In this document: in pieces, positions 1 through 13,500 of the stretch
Layout: the number at the start of each line of letters is the position of its first letter
Numbering within the stretch: the stretch's first letter is position 1
Assembly (NCBI GenBank): GCA_023548195.1
Contig: JAJHZJ010000414.1
Coordinates: 2,069,676-2,133,675 of the forward strand
Length of the DNA: 64,000 nucleotides
Direction: 5' to 3'
Source: Bettongia penicillata ogilbyi
Lineage: Eukaryota; Chordata; Mammalia; Diprotodontia; Potoroidae
Translations under genes and position numbers: made by a program
The notes under the pieces: generated by a model
Databases searched by the model: none
What the model was told of the DNA's origin: nothing
Seen by the model: only the letters and a program-made list of their open reading frames with translations

Positions 1-640
1 CTTTTGTTAATTTCTGTTGAGGCACTGGGTCAGAAGGTTTTACCCTCTGACTCTGAAAAGTGTATAAATATTCTGAGGTGAGGTTGTATTTAGGGGCTTA
101 GTTTTTAGAAGAAGGTTCCTGTGCCAGATGAGACTCTGGGAAGCCTCAGAGGAGTCCCTTGACTTTGAAAATCCAGATAGTGCTTCTCTCTCTGGTAACT
201 ATGCATGTATGGTCAGACTGTTGGATCTGTCTGTTGATCTGTGATGTATGTATTGTTCATGGTAGGAATCTCTGTCTGTTGATATTTATTTCTCTGTGCT
301 TTCTCTGAAGTTCAGGGTGCTGACTTTCCCCCCTGAACTAAGTGAATAAAATATATATGTGCTTGATTAAAGTGATTATTGACACCTCAAAAGTTGCTTT
401 CCTTTTAGAAAAGTAATCTATATGATAGCAGGACTTCCTGTGTATGTCAGGGTGCTTGCTTTTACAACCACTTAGCTGCTCTGATCCTTTAATCAGTATC
501 AAACAGTTTTGGTGATATTGCTTTGGTGAGTTCAAATTTGGGTGTTGCTAAACTTCTGTCCTTCCATTTTTTTCATTATGTTCTTTGAAATGAATTTTGT
601 TGGTATTTTTTCAAGTTCTATAAACTAATCCTTTTACAGA
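1..640. other. Intron 8 (partial); no exon recognised
   Basis: No coding homology to the next PARP14 exon (start of macro3) is seen here. The block up to about 530 contains a gaataaaa signal at ~343 and short pyrimidine-rich stretches that resemble a dispersed repeat, possibly LTR-derived, but I cannot classify it. Confidence 0.3.
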
Positions 641-885
641 CTTATTGGTTTAGCACTGATCAAGTAAATAAATTTAAAGACACTCCAATTTTTATTATAT
701 TGGCCCTACCAACTCATGGATAATGAATATTTTTCCAATTACTTAGGCCTGTCTCCATTTCTGTAAAGGGTATTTTACATTTTATTAATATAGTTCCTCT
801 GTCTGTCTTGGTAGGTAAACTATCAAATATTTTATATATTCTGTAGTTATTCAGATTGAAATTTCTCTTTCTATTTTGAAAGAAG
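640..885 (-). mobile_element. L1 ORF2 fragment (antisense to plus strand)
   Basis: The plus-strand text (ttattatattggccctacc..., ccaattacttag..., ctgtctgtcttggtaggtaaact..., tttctctttct) is the reverse complement of the L1 ORF2 segment after the RT motif. The same segment is seen much better preserved at 45.8-46.4 kb. It is old and truncated at both ends. Confidence 0.6.
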
Positions 886-904
886 GTTATTTGATAGGTA
901 GCAT

Positions 905-1060
905 TTTCAAAGGATATTTGTATATGCATGTGTTAATATATTTAAAATATATGCACATATATATGTACACATGTATTTATATACACATTTATATATGATT
1001 ACAATGTGTATATTATATTTATACATACACACATTATATATATTCATACATGTATATATA
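905..1060. repeat. AT-rich low-complexity (TATA/CATA)n tract
   Basis: Repeated tatata/catata/acacat units over ~150 bp produce spurious small open frames. No gene. Confidence 0.7.
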
Positions 1061-1368
1061 GAAATATAAAATAGAGATATACATAAATAAACTTTCAAAA
1101 TACTTTTCTATCCTGAAGCAGTCATAAGTAGTGTTTTCATAAATTTCCCTCTCTTTCCACATATTTATGTATGCATATTCATATATATAGTAAATATATT
1201 TTTATCTATGTATCTTATAAATACCATCTCTCAAAGTTCAGGAGAAGTCTTCCTTCAAGAGAAAAAGAGCATATAGATTGATAGGTTGAAAATACATTTT
1301 TAATTTTGCTAGAGGCATAGATTTAAAAACTTTTTGTCAACTTAATTCCAAGAAAATTCCACTATTAC

Positions 1369-1590
1369 CTGAATGATGTTAGTATCACTGGGATGCAACA
1401 GAAAGCACACTTCTTTTAGATTCTTCAAAGATGTTGAACTACTGAATTTGAACACCTGGGAAAGGGTTAATTCTGCAAAAATGGTTTTTGGAAATCTCAA
1501 ATTTTCTGTTCCAATTGCTGGAAAAGTGATTGATGTTAAAGATAGGGAGGCAGTGGTTTCCAGGCATTCAGTGATAATGTCTTCCATGAT
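1369..1590 (-). CDS. PARP14: PARP14 exon 8 (macrodomain 2, second half)
   Basis: 222 nt in phase 0. Acceptor CTATTTTTCAG, donor CAG|GTAATA. It encodes [20 protein letters not shown] then [20 protein letters not shown] and [14 protein letters not shown], matching human macro2 IMEDIIRECMEITESLSLKS...FLLHPSDHENIQ. The phosphate-loop glycines of human GTGNLGFP are replaced (GTENLRFP, codons GAA at 1506-1504 and AGA at 1497-1495). The next exon is not found in 1-1368. Confidence 0.94.
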
Positions 1591-4500
1591 CTGAAAAATA
1601 GCAAATATTTTCATGTAAATCAGATACTAGCATAAGAAATGGGGGATGCTGCCAAAGGAGAATGAGGTGTGCCCTCATGTCTGCAGGGACATTCAACTGT
1701 CAATTGGTCTTTAGGGATATGTATATGTTGGAGAATGACACGTGTAATAGCTAGTGAGACGAAGAAGAAAGAGAAATAAAATTTTTAATAACTCTGACTT
1801 AATTCATTTTCTTACAGCTTTTGTGAAGAGAAAAGGGAAAAAGAAGAAAGAATGGTTTAGTGCAGCCACCTCAGAGGACTGATTTACTGGGGAGTTCCAC
1901 CTACTACTGCTTAATTGGCAAAAATGTGTAACAGACCACATATGATTTAGGTTCATAAATTTCACAAGTCTAAACAGAAGACAAAAATATGAGAGAAAAA
2001 CCCATATCTTCAAAAGAAACAGTTGAGCACTAGAAATGTGTCCTACCTAGATGAAGGGTTTAGCCTACACACTACCTTCTGGGAGCACTACTTCAACTTA
2101 CGTAACAGTCAGAGGTAGTGATAGTGTTGCCTGTCTAACATCAACCGGAAAAAATGAAAAAAATAAGCAAAGAACAAACCCACTCACTCTGAATGAAGGC
2201 ACAATGTGCTGCCTTTCTATCTGCCCATCTGATTAATTTTGGGAAGAAAGCATGGAAAAAGATTTCATGATGGTTTCATGAATTCTTCTTCAAGAAGAAA
2301 CTGAGTGGGACCAAAGTGAATCTAGTTATCAGAATTAAGTCTGAATCTGTTCCAAGGTTCTGGCAAACTAGAAAATGCAGTTAGTCAGAGTGACCTTTGT
2401 GTGTATGTGTGTGTGTGTGTGTGTTTATGTGTATGTTTAAAGATTTCTATTAATTGAATGTAAAATTTTATACCTATGCAAATAAACAAGTGTTAAAAAG
2501 CTTGAAGAAAAGAAAAGTAATGGAGCAGTTGAGGAAAGTACAAAGTACCCTTTGGAGAACTCCAAAGTTTTTGAAGGGGCAAAAAGTAAAAACTTAGGAA
2601 TAAATTAAAACTCTTTAAAGAGGAATGGCCACGTGTCACTGACTGTCATTATCCTCATAGCTCATATGTCCTTCTTTCCTTAATGGAATATGACCACCAG
2701 CATAATTAATACCAACTGATACAGCTGTTACTACAAATAGCCTATGACTTTATGTTCCTTACTGTTATTGACAGAGTTAAATACATTGCTGTAAATACAA
2801 CAATGATGGACTCTCCTGTGACTGCTATTTTGAGTTCCAAAGACACATTTAAGCCATGATGATGCTGACACAATATTCTGTATGCCTCCAAATGGGCTGG
2901 AGATAATATCATTACAATGATGATGATGAAGATGATGATGATAATAACAACAATAAATGTTATAATGATTACATTTTATAGCACTTATAGCATGCCAGGA
3001 ACTGTGCTAAGTGCTTTATAAATATTAATTTCATTTGATAACAACCCAGGGAGTTAGGTGCTATTATTAGTTCTTTTTTTATGGTTGAGGGAAATGAGAC
3101 AGATAAAGGTTCAGTGACTTGTTCGGGGTCAAACAGCTAGTATGGATCAAGAGTTAGAGCAGAACTCCGGCCTTTCTGACTCCAGGCCCAGCATTCTCTA
3201 TCCATGGCAATACTTAGCTGCAAACTCTTTTGCTTTCATTGAAAGCAGTTCATAATCCAATTGCAACCTCTATTTCTAGTACATACTGCATATGTACTCT
3301 GTAGCCAAACCAGACCACTGTGTGCACCTTGTGAATGACAATAAATCTCTCACTTTCATCACTTTGCACACGCTATCTCTTCATCCTGGAGTACACCCTT
3401 AGCCCAACTCCATTTCAAGGAACCCTTAACCCCTTCAAAGCTCAGCTCAGCTCTTCTGTGTGAGGCATTCTTGGACCTTTGCTGCTTGTTCCCCTTCCTC
3501 TCCAAATTACTTTGTATTTACTTACTTTATATTTTGTGTTTACTTACATGTGTACATGTTTGTCTCTTGATAGAATGTAAACATGTGAGATCAAGGACTA
3601 TCTAATATTTATGCTTGTATTCTCAGCATCCAGTACAATGCCTGGCATCCCGCACAATATCTGGAATACAGTAGGTGCTTAATAAATGCTTGTTGTGGGG
3701 TGGAGCCTAGAAGGTGCAGTAGAAGGATGCACTTCTAGAAGCTCTCCTCCTACAGTCCATAAAATACCTGTAAAATGGCTCTAAACAAATTCTAGAGCAG
3801 GAGAATCCACAAAACGACAGAATGAAAGAAATTTACAGCCCAAGGCAATCTGGGAGGTTGACTAGAAAGGTCTATTACACCTGGCATGGAACAGAGCACA
3901 GCACAGCATGTGCTGTGCCAAAGGCAAGGATAGGACTGGAGTGGGCTTCAAGGTGCCACTGGCATTGGCTGCAGGTCCCAGATTCCTCAGCTCACAAACA
4001 CCAAAGACAGCTTCAGAGGTCAGTGAAAAAGCTCCTTCACTTGGGTGAGAAGGGAAAGCAGCAGCAGTATAGCACTGAATCCAGGCAGTGTCAGCTTCCA
4101 TTATTGGAGCCCTACCCTGAAGCCCCAGGGGGAATTGAGCAGTTGATCTGAATCTCAGCCTTGAGTGGCTGCCCTGTGGTGAGAAGGGGTGCTGACATGT
4201 TGGAGCTGGTAGAGACTGTGTAGAGGGAATCCTGCTCACAGAACAGAGCGCACACCAGGAGAAGAATAAACTTCTCTCCCTTGACTGTGTCACTTGGAGG
4301 AAGTGAGAACTTAAAGGTCCCTGGAGTATACCATCCCCTCAACAAAGAACTCAAAAGTCAAGGGACTTGCTGGGAAGGTTCCCAAAAAAGGGAAAAAGAA
4401 TAAGACAATAGAAGATTACTTTCTTGGTGAGTAGGTATTTTCTTTCATTCTTTCAGAAGAGGGGGAGTGATGCATGCCATCAGAGGAAGACCTAGGGGTC

Positions 4501-7500
4501 AGGGCTTCTGCATCCAAAACCTCCAAAGAGGATGTGCAGTTGTCTAAGGCCATGGAAGAGCTCAAAAAGGATTTTGAAAATCAAGTAAGAGAGGTAGATG
4601 AAAAATTGGAAGAGAAATGAGAGCAATGCAAGAAAATTATGAAAAGTGGGTCAACAGCTAAAAACCTAGAAAAGTGCTGAAGAAATTAACACCTTTAAAA
4701 GTAGACTAACTCAAATGGCAAAAAAGACCCAAAAAGCCAATGGGGCAAAAATGCTTTAAAGAGCAGAATTAGCCAAATGGAAAAGGAGGTTCAAAAGCTC
4801 AGTGAAGAAAATAGTTCTTTAAATATTAGAATAGAGTAGATGGAAGCTAATGACTTTATGAGAAATCAATAAATTACAAAACAAAAACAAAAGTATGAAA
4901 AAATAGAAGACAATGTAAAATATTTAATTGGAAAAATAACTGATCTGGAAAATAGATCCAGGAGAGACAATTTAAAAATTATAGGACTACCTGAAAGCCA
5001 TGATCAAAAAAAGAACCTAGATATCACCTTTCATGAAATTATCAAGGAACACTACTCTGGTATTTTGGAGCCAGAGGGTAAAATAAATATTGAAAGAATT
5101 CACCAATCACCTCCTGAAAGAAATCCAAAAAGAAAAACTCCTAGGAATATTGTAGCCAAATTCCAGAGTTCCCAGGTCAAGGAGAAAATGTAGCAAGCAG
5201 CCAGAAAGAAACAATTTGAGTTATGTGGAAATACAATCAAGTTAACATGGGATCTGGCAGCTTCTGCATTAAGGGATCAAAGGGCTTGGAATATGATACC
5301 CCAGAAGTCAAAGGAACTAGGACTAAAACCAAGAATCACCTACCCAGCAAAACTGAGTATAATACTTCAAGGGATAAAATGGCCATTCAATGAAATAGAG
5401 TACTTTCAAGCATTCTTGACAAACATACCAGAGCTGAATAGAAAATCTGACTTTCAAACACAAGAATCATGAGAAGCATGAAAAGGTAAACAGGAAAGAG
5501 AAATCATAAGGGACTTACTAAAGCTGAACTGTTTACATTCCTACATGGAAAGATAATATTTGTAACTCTTGAAACTATTCTCAGAGGGCCAGGAGTGAGT
5601 TGAACAGGAAGGGATGACATTTAAACAAATAAAGTTAAGGGGTGAGAGAGGAATATATTAGGAGGAGGAAGGGAGAAATACCATCTGTCATATAAAAGGA
5701 AGAAAAACTTCTTCAATGGAGGAGAAAAGGGTGAGTTGAGAGGGAAAAAGTGAAGCCTACTCTAATCACATTTGGCTTAAGGAAGGAATAACGTGCACAC
5801 TCAATTTGGTATGAAAATATATCTTATACTACGTGAAAGTAGGGGTGAAGCAGATAGGTGTGATGTGAGGGGATAGTAGAAGGGAGGCAAATGAGAGGAG
5901 GGTAATTTGAAGTAAACACTTTTGGGGAAGAATAAGGTCAAAAGAGAGAATAGAATAAATGGAGGGAGCAGGATGGGATGGAGGGAAATATAGTCTTTCA
6001 CAACATGACTAATATGGAAGTCTTTAGCAAAACTACACATATATAGCCTATATTGAATTGCTTGCCTTCTCAGTGAGGATGGGTGGGGAGGGAGGAAGAG
6101 AGAGAAGTTACATCTCAAAGTTTTAGGAAGGAATGTTGAGAATTGTTTTTCCATGTAACTTGGAAATAAGAAATACAGGTAATAGGGTATAGAAATCTAT
6201 CTCGTATTACAAGAAAAGAGAGAAGATGAGGATAAGGGGAGGGAGGAGTGTGATAGAAGGGAGGGTCTATTGAGAAAAAGGGTAATCAGAATGCATGATA
6301 TTTTGTGGTGGAGGGAGGGGAGAAATGGAGAGAAAATTTGAAATTCAAAATCTTGTGGAATTGAATGTTGAAAATTAAAAATAAATTAAAAATTGGGGAA
6401 AAAATAAATCCTGGTTGATTGAGAACTTTAACATTTCTCTACCTTTTGTGATTTCCCTGCTCCATTATCCCAGGCAGGAGTCACCACATGGAGCACAAAT
6501 CTGCACCCCAGATTATAGCCTTTTGTCAGGAGAACATGGCTTGTTTTCGATGATGTTTTTCCAATTGTATTTAATTCTTTCTGGAGTTCTGGGCCAGCTT
6601 TCCTCAATAAGGCCTGAGAAAATGGCCCATTATCAAGATTAAGATCCAAAGAGATGAAATTTACAATAACATCCGTCTAAAATAAAAACACATCTTGTTA
6701 ACAAAATCACATCAATAAATCTTCATGTTCAAAGCAATATGAAAGACACAAAGAAGTATAAGAAAGAGTTCCTACCTCCAGAAAGCTTACAATCTGTTTG
6801 GGGAGTTAAGCCCTACATGTAAAGTTTTAAACAATAAAATATTTAAATAAAAGTTGAAGGCAGGAAATAACATATAAGTAAAGACATAGAATGGTATAAA
6901 CTTAATTGCTTAAGAATTATTCCAGTAGTAATTGCTATAGTACAGAGATAACCGATAGTGGCTTCCACCAACCACCACAGTGGCAAGGGAAAGGGAAGAA
7001 GGAAAGGAAAAAGCTTTTATTAAGCCAGTATTATGTGGCACGCACTTTACTAAGTGATTTACAAATATGTTCGATCTTCACAACAATCCTTGGAGGGAGA
7101 TTCTATTATTATCCCCATTTTACAGTTAAAGAAACTGACGCATCTCATCTTCTACAGGAAAACTTTCCCAACCTGGAACCAAGTAGGTACTTAATGCATA
7201 TTTATGGATTGATTGAGGCAGGCAAGGCAACAATTATATATCTTGTCCTTAGTCCCATGGGTAGTAACTGTTTGAAGTCAGATTTGAATTTAGGTCTAAC
7301 TTTAGACCAAGCATACCACCCGCTGAGTCACCTAGCTTCCCCTGACTCTCCCCTACCTCCATCGAGCTCAACAATAGACTGCTGAAATATAAAGTAGCAT
7401 CACCTTCTACAATGAAGGGAATCCATGAATATTTCCCTTCCCCAACTAACTCATTGTCCTATTGTCCAGTGTCAACTGGGCTCAATATGTCCACTGTCAT

Positions 7501-10500
7501 CTGGATACCAATTCTCAAGTCCTCATCTCTGTGGAATGCAATCCAGAGCCCAACTCCACTCTGATCTTTCCATACCCTGTCTTCTTGCCAGGGGACCATT
7601 CATTCTATCAGTACTCCTCAAGGGCCTTTGTGTTTTGCCACTCAACCCACTACTACTGTTGCCTAAGTACAGTTGCCTGAGCTTTCAGTCTGCTATGAAG
7701 CAAATAGTGTAATAGTGACCCAATGTGAACCCTCATTTATTTGTTCTGTCTCACATTAGAATATCAACTCAATGAGAGAAGAGACTGTCTTGATTTTCTA
7801 TTTGTATTACAAAACTTAACATAAATCTTTGCGTATAGTGCTGTAATAAGTGCTTTTCCATCCCATTCCATCATTTCAGACTGCATAATGTGGGGCAGCT
7901 TTGTGGGATTTGAGTTAGGTCCTGAAACAGAAGCACTTGTTAAAGAGATGAATACAAAGGGAAAAGGCAAGAGCAATATATTTTTAAGTGAAGGGCTTGG
8001 GTTTCAATCTTTTAAAATAAAATTAAAAATATATAAGAACAAAAGCAAATCCTTAACAGAGATGTGTTCCAAAGAAAAATTCAAATGTTGAACAACCTTA
8101 TGAGAAAAGCACCATTACATTAATAAGAAGAAATAGACTTCATATCATCACTGAAAAGTTGATTTAAAAAAAAACAGGCAGTGTTAGAGGAGCTCTGGCA
8201 AGGAATTCACACAAGCTGATAGGAGGAGTGGAGGTAGAAATTTCCAATCACATGGCAAAACACTGCAAATATGTGAAAACAGACAATAAACTATTCAGTC
8301 TTTTTGATCTAGCAAAACTATTGTTGGGTTCAGACCTTGTGGAGGTTTTAAATCCCAAACAGAATATAGTAATCATAGCAGCAATCTTCATGGTAGCAAA
8401 AAAAAGGGGGGAGAAAATGTTTGAGTAATTTGGATCCTATGAATATAATAGAATATTATTATCTTACAATAAGCAATGAAAATGAGGAATTATTTTAAAA
8501 AATACTTAGCATTTATGTAAGCACTTTACAAATATCTCCTTTGGTCTTCACAACAAGCTTGTGAAGCAAGTGCTCTTACTATCTCTACTTTCAGGATGAG
8601 TAAATTGAGGCAGATTGTGGTTATGTGGTTTGCTATTCCTTGCAAATTTCCTACTTGAGGGTAGATTTGAACTCAGGTCATTTTTACTCCAGATGCTGTA
8701 CTCTATCCACTGTGCTGTTAGGTGCCTCAAGAAAAAACATGGTAAGACCTTTATCAACCAATGTGGAATTAAGAAGGTAGAAGCCAGAGTTGGTAGAGAT
8801 AGATGGTGGGTAAGGATAGTAATGCAAAAAGGGAGAAAGGAAAAAAGAAAGCATTGATGAAACAATAAAAAAACATGGAAAGTAAATTCAGATGTGGAGA
8901 GAGACAAGAAGAGCTGTTCTGTTATAATAGTGCTAAATGTAATATACCTTTTTTAAAAAAAATATCAGCTACATTGCACATAATAGAAGTTCATATTTTC
9001 ATATACTATTTTTTAGGTCACTTTTGATGTCAACCTACTAATGTTGATTGCCATTTGTGAAGTTGTTGATAAATAATAAAAACAATTTTTTCAAGAAAAA
9101 CTAAAAAATATGACTGGGGCAGCTATGTAGCTCAGGGGACAGAATGCTGGCCCCAGAGTCAAAACCAATCTTAGATGCTAGCTGTGTGACCCTGGACAAG
9201 GGCAAGGGAAAGACATATAACTCTGTTTGACTTAAGTTCCTTCATCTGTAAAATGAGCTGAGAAGGAAATGGCAAACCACTCCAGTATCTTTGCCAAGAA
9301 AACCCAAAAAAGGGTCATGAAGAGTTGGACATGACTGAAACAATGGAACAACAACAAAAAATATGACCTGCCTTTAAAAAAAAATGTTTCCTTCTCTTGA
9401 ATAGATATCTTTTAGATAAAACTGGCTAACTAGGTAGTCAAGTGAATAGAGTGCAAAATCAGGAAAACTCATTTTCCTGACTTCATATCTGGCCTCAGAT
9501 AATTTGTAATTGTGAGATCAAGTCACTCAACCCATTTGCCTCAGTTTCTTATTCTTTTTTGTTTCTGGTTCAACATAAATTTGTTAAATGAACAATTTGG
9601 ATTATAAAGCAAAAACAAAATGCTGTCTGCCTTCAAGAAGGTCACATATAATGACAGAGATAACTCATGAACAAATATGTTCAAAGATATTCATGTAGTA
9701 ATTGACTATAATCTCAAAGATATTAAGGATGCAGAGACAAATTGAAACTCACTCTGCCTTCCCAGTTGCCCAAGAAAGCAATTCATTTTGGGATTTGTTG
9801 TTGATATAACTTAGCTAGGCTTTCTTTTCTTTTCTTTTCTTTTCTTTCTTTTCTTTTCGTATTTGTATTTATTTGTTTTGACAAAGCAGATATATCCCAA
9901 TGAATAAACACATTAATTCTTCTCCCCTCAAGAGAGTTAAAAAAAAAAAAAACTAGCTGAAAGAGCAGTTTTGACTCATAGTGTACATTTCTCTCTCTCT
10001 TTTTTTTTTGGAAGAGAAAATTGTCCACTTCATTCTGCATTCTGATTCCTTAGTTCTTTCTCTTCATGTGGATGGCATTTTGTATCATGAGTCCTTCGGA
10101 AATGTTTTAGGTCCTTACATTGCTGTGAAGGGCTAAGTTTATCAGAAACAGTCCTCATACAAAAAAATAGAGGAATGCCTTCAAAAATATACTGATAATG
10201 TGTATAATATTCTCCTGGTTTTACTCACTTCACTCAGCATCATTTCAGATAAGTACTTCCAGGCCTCTCTGAAGTCTTCCTATTTATCATTTCTTTTTTT
10301 TCACTCTCAACAGTACATTTATTCACTCCAGATGACTTAGCATCCAAATTTGTAAAGGAAATCCAAGCTACAAGAAGACATATATAGTAACACAATAGTG
10401 AAGGGAACCCTCTATCAGTTTTAGATAAGTCTAACAGAAATACAATCATAAGGGAAAATATAGAACAGAAAAAATTGCTAGAGGAATTTAGAGGTTAAAG

Positions 10501-13500
10501 AGTTTTGACATCTTCTAAATGGTAACATAAAATAATATACATACTCCCTAGTATCATAAAAAACTTTTACAAAAATTGATCATGTACAGGGGGCATAAAG
10601 GTATTAAAAACCAATACAAAAAGGCAGAAATAGCTAATCTATCCTTATAGACTATAACATAATAAAAATTGTCATTGGTTCAGCAACCACAAACAAAAGA
10701 TACAAACCAAAATGAAGACTTGAAAATGAGATCCTAAATAGTAAATCAAAGAACAAATCCTAAAAACAATCAACAGCAATGTAAAATAAAATGATCATGA
10801 TGAAAAAACATATCAAAATTTCTGAGATGCAGCTAAAGCTGTCCTTGGGAGAAAAATATGTTTACAAATATACGTTAAATAAAATAGAAAAATACAAAAT
10901 AAGCTAACTGGATATATATATTAAAAAAATAGAAACCCAACAAATAAACAAAAATAAATAATCACAAAAGAAGAAATATTAAAATTTAGAGGTAAAATAG
11001 ACAAATTAGAAATAAAAATTCCATAGAAATGATAAGTAAAATTAAAAGCTAGGTTTTTGAAAATACTGGTAAAATTAATAAACCCTTACCTAATCTAAAT
11101 TTTTAAAAAGCAATCAGAAAAATGAATCAATGAAATAGAAAATGAACAAGGAAAAACCACAGCAACACTAGAAGAAATAAAGAATAATAATCAGTTGCAT
11201 GCTGACAAAACTAAAACCACAAAAAAAAAAATAGAGGAATACCTTCAAAAATATATAATACTCAAACTATCAGAAGATTAATTGAAGATCTTAAATAATC
11301 CAATATCAAACTAGGGAATAAATTTAGTTGTAAAGGAACTACCAAAAAAAAAAAAAAAGAATTGCCAATCCTGCTGGATTCACAGGACAATTCCATAAAA
11401 CTTAAAAAATACCCAACAGTATCTATACTCACAAATTATTTTCAAAAATTGAGAAATGTCCCAAATGAATCCTTTTATGATATACATCCTTAGTCCTTTT
11501 CATGCTTGTCCTGATTCTTGTCTTGGAAAGTCAAATTTTCTATAGAGATCTAGTGTTTTCCTCAATATGAATGATTCAAAGTCCTCTATATCATTGAATG
11601 ACCATTTATTCCCATGAAGTATTATACTCAGATTTGCTGGGTAGGTGATTCTTGGTTTCAATCCCAGTTTCTTTGACCTCTGGAATATTCTGTCCCATGC
11701 CCTTCAATCTCTTAATGTTGAAGCTGCCAGATCCTATGTTATCCTGATTGTATTTCCACAATACTCAAATTGTTTCTTTCCAACTGCTTGAACTATTTTC
11801 TCCTTGATCTGGGAACTCTGAAATTTGGCCACAATATTCCTAGGTGTTTCTCTGTTTGGGTCTTTTTCAGGAGGGGTGATTGGTAGATTCTTTCAATATT
11901 TATTTTGCCCTCTGGTTCTAGAATATCGGGGCAGTTTTCCTTGATAATTTCATGGAAGATAATGTGTAGGCTCTTTTTTTTTTATCATGGTTTTCAGGTA
12001 GTCTTATAATTTTTAAATTGCTTCTTCTGGATCGTTTTCCAGGTCAGTTGTTTTTCCAATGAGATGTTGCACATTATCTTCTATTTTTTTCAAACTTTTG
12101 GTTTTGTTTTTTAACTGCTTGGTTTATCTCATCATCATTCATTTCCCTGAACTCAATTCTCTCTGTCAATGAACTATTTTGTTCAGTGAGCTTTTGAACC
12201 TTCTCCTCCATTTGGCTAATTCTGTTTTTTAAAGCCTTCTTCTCATTGGCTTTTTGGACATCTTTTTCCATTTGAGTTAGGCTCTAAAAAGCTGTTATTT
12301 TCCTCCACATTTATTTGATTCTTCTTTAGTATGCTGCTAACTTGTTTTTCAAGCTCTTCTATTGCCTGAGCCCAATTTAAGTTCCCTTTGGAGGACCTGG
12401 AGGCATGGGCCTTGACTTCTTCTGACATTGTGCCTTGTTCTTCCTCCTCTGAAAGAATAGGGGGAGACATCTGTTCCCCAAGAAAACAACCTTCTATGGT
12501 CTTATTTTTTCCCCATTTTTTGGGTATTTTCCCAGCCAGTTACTTGACTTCTGAATTTCCTCTATACCACTACTGCCCCTCTAGTTTCACCAAGCCAATA
12601 TTGGGGGCTGAGATTCAGATGAACTGCTCCAAACCCTGAGGGGCTTTAGGCAGGGGCAGGGCTTCTATTCAGTGTGAGATTAAGTTCATCTGCTCAGGAG
12701 GGGGCAGGGCTACCAGACAGGCCTCAGTAGCCTCAGGGGCTTTACTATGAGATCTTCAACAATGGATGCAGGTTACTGCTTGCCTTGGGAGCCCCATCCT
12801 CTGCTGCTACATGAGGAGGCCCAAGTTAGGGGAACATCCTTCTCCCTTCTCGGCCAGCCGAAAAGACCCTCTTACCAACCTTTAGCATCTGTTGGTTGAG
12901 GGATCTGTGCTGCTGCTGGAGATTCTGTCCCTGAAGTCTCCTTGATCCTACTCTTCCCAATGGTGTACAACCAAGGCTGGGCTGGGCTCTGCTCCATGTC
13001 TGATGTGACAGACCTTTCCCGTTGATCTTTCAGGTCACTCTGGGCTAGAAATCTCCTCCACTCCATTGTTCTGTGGCTTTTGCTGCTCTAAAATTTGTTG
13101 AGAGTTCTTCTTTACAGGTATCTTACAGGCTGTGGTGTAAGAGCTAGTGTATGTGGGTCTTTCTACTCCACCATCTTGGCTCCAGCCCCTCAGTTTCTTA
13201 TTCTTTAAAATGAGTTAGAGAAGGAATGGAAAATTACTCCAAAACCTTTGCCAACAAAACCCCAAATGAGGTCACAGACAATTGGACACAACTGAAAAAT
13301 GACAAAACTAGATAAAGTCAACTCTTGGCTAGTTGTAACAATGGGAAGGAGTACATGCCAGATCATCTAAAATTTCTTTATGATGGCAGCCTGGTATCAT
13401 GACTAGGGCACTGAATTTGTAGATAGGAAGAGCTAGGTTGATACCTGCCTTTGACACTTATGAGTTATATGACCCTGGGCAAGTCAATTGACTTATATTT

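Larger units (their letters stand above)
9558..13187 (-). mobile_element. Composite retroelement insertion (3.6 kb) bounded by one 19-bp target duplication
   Basis: Between the two SINE halves, in the element's own 5'-3' direction (right to left): a HAL1-type 5' UTR and ORF1 (13187-11484), an L1 ORF2 piece in the opposite orientation (~10320-11483 on plus), an L1 3' end (10310-~9990), a (TTTTC)n run at 9820-9858 that reads AAAAG on the element strand and may be its tail, then ~260 bp of unrelated DNA including a faint SINE-like body. One target duplication flanks the whole block, suggesting a rearranged or chimeric insertion, possibly with 3' transduction. Confidence 0.6.

Noticed and set aside
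1373..1594. 73-codon plus-strand frame over the macro2 exon
   Set aside because: Antisense shadow of PARP14 exon 8.
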